Shown: positions 58,890 to 64,000 of the stretch, piece after piece
Position numbering within the stretch: the first letter of the stretch is position 1
Layout of the letters: every line of letters starts with the position of its first letter
DNA from: Inonotus obliquus
Lineage: Eukaryota > Basidiomycota > Agaricomycetes > Hymenochaetales > Hymenochaetaceae
Assembly: GCA_032164295.1 (NCBI GenBank)
Contig: JAJHTX010000005.1
Span: 124,001-188,000, forward strand
Reading direction: 5' to 3'
Length of the DNA stretch: 64,000 nt
The notes under the pieces: model-generated
The model's input: only the letters and a program-made list of their open reading frames with translations
Told to the model about the DNA's origin: nothing
Database searches by the model: none
Made by a program: the position numbers and the translations under genes

Positions 58890-60185
58890 TAGATCCATCT
58901 TCGCACTCCCATCTCTGAGCAACGCATCACTGCTGATCCATCTGTAATTAGTACATGTAGCATCTCCGTGAATTATCAGTCGCTAGCGGTGCTCTGATCA
59001 TTAATCTGACCATCATCAGTCTGACCACGGCATCGAGAAATGAGAAACCCAGTGGGAGCAAGCTAGCCTAAGCCGCCTGGATGGAGTCCATAAGTGAGTG
59101 AATTTGCGAGACGATGGAAGACAACTTACGACTCAATCAAAGCCATCTACTCATCCAAGCAATTGACTGAAGAAACGTCGGTTGAAAAAAAGATGGCTTA
59201 AATCTTCGTGAAAAATCTGCCATATATGGAAACTGTGGACTTCACAGTATTATGTAATCACGATGAATTGTATCCCTTTCTTTTGAAAAAGACAGCTGCC
59301 CGTGCAGCTTCAGAATCTCACTACAATAACTGGACTCTGGCATTTCTCTTCCCGTAATGCCCTTCTCTCCTTCATGAGTTTCCTAATGGAAGTCCCGTTT
59401 TGTAATCTGGTCAACGGGACCGCGCTCCTTGACAGTTGAACGGGGTTGTATACGCGGATTCACCTCTGAAGTTGCTGCTTGGATGTCTGGTACTTCGGGT
59501 GCTTGATGAATAGGAAGATAGACTCTCTGTCGCCTGGAAGGGGGTAGTTCCTGTGAGTCTTCCTTGGCATGTGGACTTAGGCCTACATTTTCTGAGCTAT
59601 TGATAGAGGGTGAATAACTAGTAACGATATATTTGCCCCCGTAGGCAACGATGCTGCACGGCGGGCTTTTTGTTCAGGGAACAGAAAAGGCGAAACTAGT
59701 CTTATTCTCCTTTCATTACCGAGCGCGCTCAACCTCGAATAACTATGGACGATGTCACCGATGTCCTTTCCGACTGTGCGTCTCCTGACTCCTGCGCAAT
59801 CATCACCCGGACCGCGGGGCACTCGACAGGTAGAGTAATGTGTGCGTGAATATTATGATCCCAGTGGAGACAAGCTCGTAAGCACCTGTACTCTACGACA
59901 AAGTCATTTTTCACTAACGATCCCCGTTAAGCTTCCTGATTCAGCGCAGCGCTGAATACCTAACATGGTTCCCCAGCGACTACTCCGACAGATTCCCGTT
60001 CTGGCTACACGCAGCTGATAAGTCTCGAACAATGTTCGAGCTCAGATAGTGCTAGATCCCAACTTTCAAGAGAATGCCATGTCAGATTCTGGTGTCGCAA
60101 CGCTACACCAATTCCAGACGGCAGCGACTCCGATGTCGTCAACGTCAACTTCAACTTCCTCCCCACCCCACTAACGATGCCACTC
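58890..60185. other. Intergenic, no supportable gene
   Basis: About 1.3 kb with only short frames, no recognised repeat and no RNA gene. Confidence 0.4.
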
Positions 60186-60189
60186 GACA

Positions 60190-60495
60190 GTGAGGCAACG
60201 CCGCAGAGGAGACGACCCGAATGAAAATTGCCCCGAGTTCAAGAGTCGCGTGTACCTTTCTGGGTTGCAACTCAGCGTATGCAAGGTTGCAAGACAGAAG
60301 GAGGCACATGAACATGCACCACAAGTGCGAGCGCTGGTACCGCCCGGGCCTGGAGGCGACGATAGGCGACGCGGGCCGCTGTCGAAAAGACGAAGGGCTT
60401 ATACACTCCTACCGACTTCTCATCTATGCCAGGAGAGAACGAGGTAGCGCATGCTACCGAGCAGCGTTAGCTTGAGGATGGCATCCCGAATGTTA
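60190..60495 (+). pseudogene. Zinc-finger family fragment E
   Basis: The frame holds CTFLGCNSAYARLQDRRRHM followed by NMHH, a C-x4-C-x12-H-x3-H finger, then CERWYRPGLE in place of the WVCPG segment, RGSACYRAALA, a stop and GWHP. The order matches the C-terminal module of copies C and D. Lacking the N-terminal region and with a stop before GWHP, it is probably a remnant. It is duplicated at 62950-63170. Confidence 0.55.
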
Positions 60496-61540
60496 GGGGG
60501 AGCGTCAAACGACTGGAAGGTTATCGACCGCCTTGGATGCGGACGTAACAAAGCTTTCCCAAAAGACGTCTTCCTCCATTCTACCTTCGCTTCGTCCCTA
60601 TCCGCCTCCGATCCCTTCTCCAGTCCATACCAGACGCCCTATCCAAAGATAGACAGGCCATCAATCCATCATATTCGTCCTTCGTTTGCTCCTCACCGAT
60701 TCATGAGCATGGGGGTTCTTACCGAGAGCTTCGTGATTATGGGACGAATCCTTCAGCTTTGAAGCAGGGATGCGTATAGGTGGCAAGGCGCTCACCTTCG
60801 GAACTTACACTCAGACGTGTGTTCTTACTTATTCAGGTTGGAGCTGGGCAGAAGGAAGAAGTGTTGTAGATGCCCCGGTGGTCGTTTTAGTCGGTTGCCT
60901 GACTTTCCCCGTCGTCCCATGCGAGGCGAGCCATTAGATAACGCGATATGAAGCCAGAGTTTGTACGTTGGTTGTATACGATTCACTTCCAAACAACTCA
61001 ATCCCTCACTTCATTTTTTTGCACATCTTTTTATGTTACAACTGTTCTTCATGAAACTATATATCGTTTGGGTAAGAATACCGTCGTTGCCTATCAGATC
61101 AGAGAAGTGGTGCAAGTGAGATTTGGAGAGAGATGCGAGTACTGAGACGCCGGGTGCAGATTCGCTCCTAAGTTGTGCTGTCACCATCGCCCAATGTTGG
61201 GGATTACGATCAAGGATCGGGGCCGACCGACCATCATTGTCAAATGCCAATGTGCACTGTTATTAGAGGCAACTCGATGTTGCTCCGGGTCACGAATGCC
61301 AGTACACCGTGATTATGGACCCTCTTCGACCCAAAGAACATGGCTCAAAAAATAGGACCGCATACGGGCGAGGTGAATCACACCCTTCGGACACGTCAAT
61401 TCATCAAGGTCTGAAGTCAACCAGCAGCAACCTATAGTATGGCCAATCCAAATATACACAAAAACAAACACGGTCAATATACTGAGCCGATGGTGCCGCC
61501 ACAGATCAAGCCCAAGTGGCTGCGGTCCCAGCAATAACCC
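60496..61540. other. Intergenic; left part duplicated at 63230-63550
   Basis: The segment 60540-60840 (for example ctaccttcgcttcg, tcgtttgctcct, ccttcggaacttac) recurs downstream of fragment G. No gene is supported in the rest. Confidence 0.45.
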
Positions 61541-61550
61541 AATGCATCTG

Positions 61551-61634
61551 ATCCTCTACCTCCTATACGAGTACAGAGCGTATCCATATACGTACGGGCC
61601 GTATCCGTACGTTACGGTACGCTTGCGAGCCCTA
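61551..61634. mobile_element. Terminal fragment of the 651-bp hAT-type MITE
   Basis: The last ~83 bp match the right end of the element at 29138-29788 (through GCTTGCGAGCCCTA) with few changes. The left end and body are missing. ATGCATC occurs at 61542-61548 and again directly after the end at 61635-61641, which suggests a target duplication kept around a deleted element. Confidence 0.75.
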
Positions 61635-61889
61635 ATGCATCAGCCTTGATCATCATTCGGCCATCTTACATGTCGCAGCACCTTTTATCAATGAAAGTCT
61701 CTTCGAGGAGTACGCGACGCCGGTTGCCGGAATACTTCTTCAGAAAACAACCAGAGATAGAGACAATGACGGTTTAGAGGCAAAGGCCAGGTCATTTATC
61801 GAGAAAGATTCGACGCGTTACCTTCCCTACTCGCACCCGCTTGCGCATCTCCTACACCCTATCATCGCAGAGCCGTGCAAGTTTACAAT

Positions 61890-62830
61890 TCAAATACTCA
61901 ATCAGTACGATGCCTACTATGCACTGGTCGATAATGTACCTGGTATGGGCGAGCTCTATGCTCAGACATTCGGTCAGCAACCGGTGCCGGCCACAGGAAC
62001 AGATATGAGTCTTGGATATAACATGGAAGCGTCTGTGAGTACTATTTCTCCATTCTGAATACTATTGTGATTAACGAGCCCCGCTAGTTCTCCTTCTTCG
62101 AGGATGTCCCTACTTATCACCAGGCTGAGAAAGTGTATGAGGGACACACCGTCGACGGGGCTGCCCCGCTCAACATACAACCATCATCATGGATGGGACC
62201 GCAGTGCGGCATTGCATCGACCTTTGAACATTTCCCTCATGCCGCCGCCGAAGGGTATACCAATTGGTTCCCGTCGCTCTCGTACGGGAGAGACGATTAC
62301 TACAATCAGATGGAGTCGGGCATCATCCACCCATCTTATCAAGAGACTCCCTCCTTCTTGGGCGGGACTTACACCCAGGTGAAGTTCCAGGCACCGAAGA
62401 GCTCAGCGTTCGGGCCTTTCGCTCACCAAGATAGCGCGTACACCGCATCCGATCAGTCCTTTCGATGCCCCTCCTTTCTTGAGCAGGACTTCCAACATTA
62501 TGACCGAGGCCCAGGTAGGGAAGAGCTCGATGTTCGAGCCTTTCACGTACCCGCAAAGCACGGGTGCACACAGTCCTCTGGAAAGAACCAAGGCATCCGG
62601 AGCGTCATTTTCTCTTTCGCTGCTCAGACCTTGGCTTGGAGCATTCGGAAGCAAAAAGCGCAAAGAAGAGACGTATGCGAGAAAAACACTATGAGACAAA
62701 CATGTGATTTTGTTCTGCGGCGAAGATGAAAGGGGAAAATCGCAAAGATCGATGCAGATGCCCCGACGAGGGTTTCAATTGTCAAAGAAATTTCCTCCGC
62801 CGCTTGCATGACCGGGGGGAAGAGAGTTAG
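61890..62830 (+). pseudogene. Zinc-finger family copy F (decayed paralog of copy D)
   Basis: Both the second exon end (GYNMEAS with the same gtgagt..cag intron position) and the large exon (AYPLAE-like HQAEKVYEG, PSSWMGPQCGIASTFEHFPH, EGYTNWFPSLSYG, MESGIIHPSYQE, SSAFGPFAHQDSAYTA) follow copy D closely. Later the frame shifts: the finger survives only as SKKRKEETYARK in another frame, with stops after CDFVLRRR. It lacks a continuous frame to the GWDP end. Confidence 0.7.
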
Positions 62831-62949
62831 TTAGCGGCCTGACTGGGATGTGACCCATCTCCAAAGGAAAGTGCGGAATTTTGTCACGGCTCTGGGCTAC
62901 AGAGACGTTAAGTACAATACCTCCTGTCCCCGTCTCCTTCCAACTTCCT

Positions 62950-63170
62950 TGAACTTCACAAATTGCATGCACCTTTCTGGGGTGAAAACTAGATTGCAAG
63001 ATATGGTGAGACATGTAAGGACGTGCCACGATTAAGATCGGGAGCGCTGGTACTGCCCAGACCTGGAGACCGGCTCCTCAAAAGACAGAGGGTTCAAACT
63101 CCCCAACCGAATACTGGCGCATGTCAGGAAGGAACCAGGTAGCGCATGCTACTAAGCAGCGATGGCTCTA
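62950..63170 (+). pseudogene. Zinc-finger family fragment G (duplicate of E)
   Basis: Reads NCMHLSGVKTRLQDMVRHVR followed by TCH, then after a stop ERWYCPDLE, and AHVRKEPGSACY, stop, AAMALVWHP. It aligns with fragment E base by base in many places, but one zinc Cys is changed to Gly and several stops are present. Confidence 0.6.
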
Positions 63171-64000
63171 GTATGGCACCCAAATGAAAGAGGGAGCATA
63201 AGTCAACTGAAAGGACTGTCTTGCATGCGGACCTAACCAAAAGAGGCGTATTCCCCATCCTACCTTCGCTTCGCTTCTATCCACCTCCGATCCCTTAGCT
63301 ATTCTCGAATACCCCACCTCCAACGCCGTCAACCACTCACTTCTCATCTCTCTTCTGTTTTAGAATCTTCAGTTCACCCAAGGTCATATTCTTCCTTCGT
63401 TTGCTCCTTACTAATTCATGAGCAAGGGATTACTCACCGGGAGCGTGCTAGCTTCACGATTGAGGTACGGAATCTTCAGCTGTGAATCAGGGGATAAGTA
63501 CAAGTGCAAAAGCGCTGACCTTCGGAACTTACGCTCAAACGTGAGATAACCGCTGTCGTCTGTCAAGCGTTTCAAAGCCATATAATACGAAGCGGGGCAC
63601 AAGATAGCGCGAGATGCAATGGTCCGAGTTCGGCTGTTGGGACAAGTGAGTGCGGGGGAAAGAGGAGGGAGAGTGAGTTGTTCAGAAATATCTCGTAGAC
63701 AGACCGTTTAAATGCCTTTTGAAAGAGGCTCAGCAATACTTGCCTCCTTTATACTTCTTATTTTGCACTTTGTTTCTATTGTTGTGTTAATGTAATAATA
63801 CGGTCACAGACAGTCAGACAGTCAGTAGTGTCGGTGAAAGCCGGGGACTCTGAGATTTAAGGGGTGAAGATCAATTCTCTAGTCCCAGTCCGGAACGGCA
63901 TTCAATGTGCATCGTCCGCGTCCAACGCCCGTCTCGCGCACCGAAGTATTCTGGAGATAAGTACGAGAATACTGTATTTCATGCTCCATAGTAGTAGTCT
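63171..64000. other. Right edge, no supportable gene
   Basis: The left part duplicates 60540-60840. A short gacagtca-type repetition lies near 63808-63824. No gene was recognised. Confidence 0.4.

Noticed and set aside
1..64000. CRISPR arrays, rRNA, bacterial operons or prophage features
   Set aside because: No spaced short repeats or bacterial signals; the whole window has eukaryotic, intron-rich structure.

Overview
The window looks like a contig from a basidiomycete fungus, probably an Agaricomycete. Genes are dense with short GT-AG introns (mostly 44-65 nt), there are many fungal TIR elements and a LINE, and the large polyketide synthase has the basidiomycete SAT-KS-AT-PT-ACP-ACP-TE layout. 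No bacterial operon features, rRNA, tRNA or CRISPR array were recognised. Starts and exon boundaries below come from reading splice sites and reading-frame phase by eye.

Left part (1-18 kb). The window opens with the 3' end of a GH79-type glycoside hydrolase and an unknown minus-strand gene. A repeat island follows (4.2-7.6 kb): a hAT-type MITE with a PIF/Harbinger-type MITE nested in it, then three related AT-rich elements with CACGG...CCGTG ends. Next come a siderophore-iron MFS transporter (8.2-10.5 kb), preceded by three iron-type GATA sites, and a PMC1/PMCA-type Ca2+ P-type ATPase (11.6-15.7 kb).

Metabolic core (18.4-28.7 kb, plus 40.6-44.4 kb). A non-reducing PKS of about 2304 aa, probably making orsellinic acid or a similar aromatic, is followed on the same strand by a homogentisate 1,2-dioxygenase. 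After a transposon-filled gap come a secreted pectate lyase with a 5-nt micro-exon and a GC-AG intron, and an intact salicylate-hydroxylase-like FAD monooxygenase. PKS, ring hydroxylase and ring-cleaving dioxygenase could form a pathway, but only their proximity supports this.

Transposon belt (29-39 kb and 46-48 kb). A 651-bp hAT-type MITE with a perfect 8-bp target duplication interrupts a coding exon of an unknown gene. A decayed non-LTR retrotransposon (ORF1 with zinc knuckles; ORF2 with endonuclease and reverse transcriptase) has a TAATG overlap between its ORFs and is itself interrupted. An ORF with different codon use follows. At 46.2-47.2 kb is a nearly perfect 415-bp inverted repeat with the same 78-aa ORF in both arms.

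Right part (49.8-63.6 kb). This is an array of duplicated and decaying copies of one C2H2-type zinc-finger family, minus strand on the left and plus strand on the right. Two copies look intact (52.9-54.2 kb and 57.3-58.9 kb); at least five are broken. They share a C2H2 finger, a CPG segment, an RHL...C segment and a terminal GWDP motif. I could not assign this family and consider it the best candidate for an undescribed lineage-specific family.
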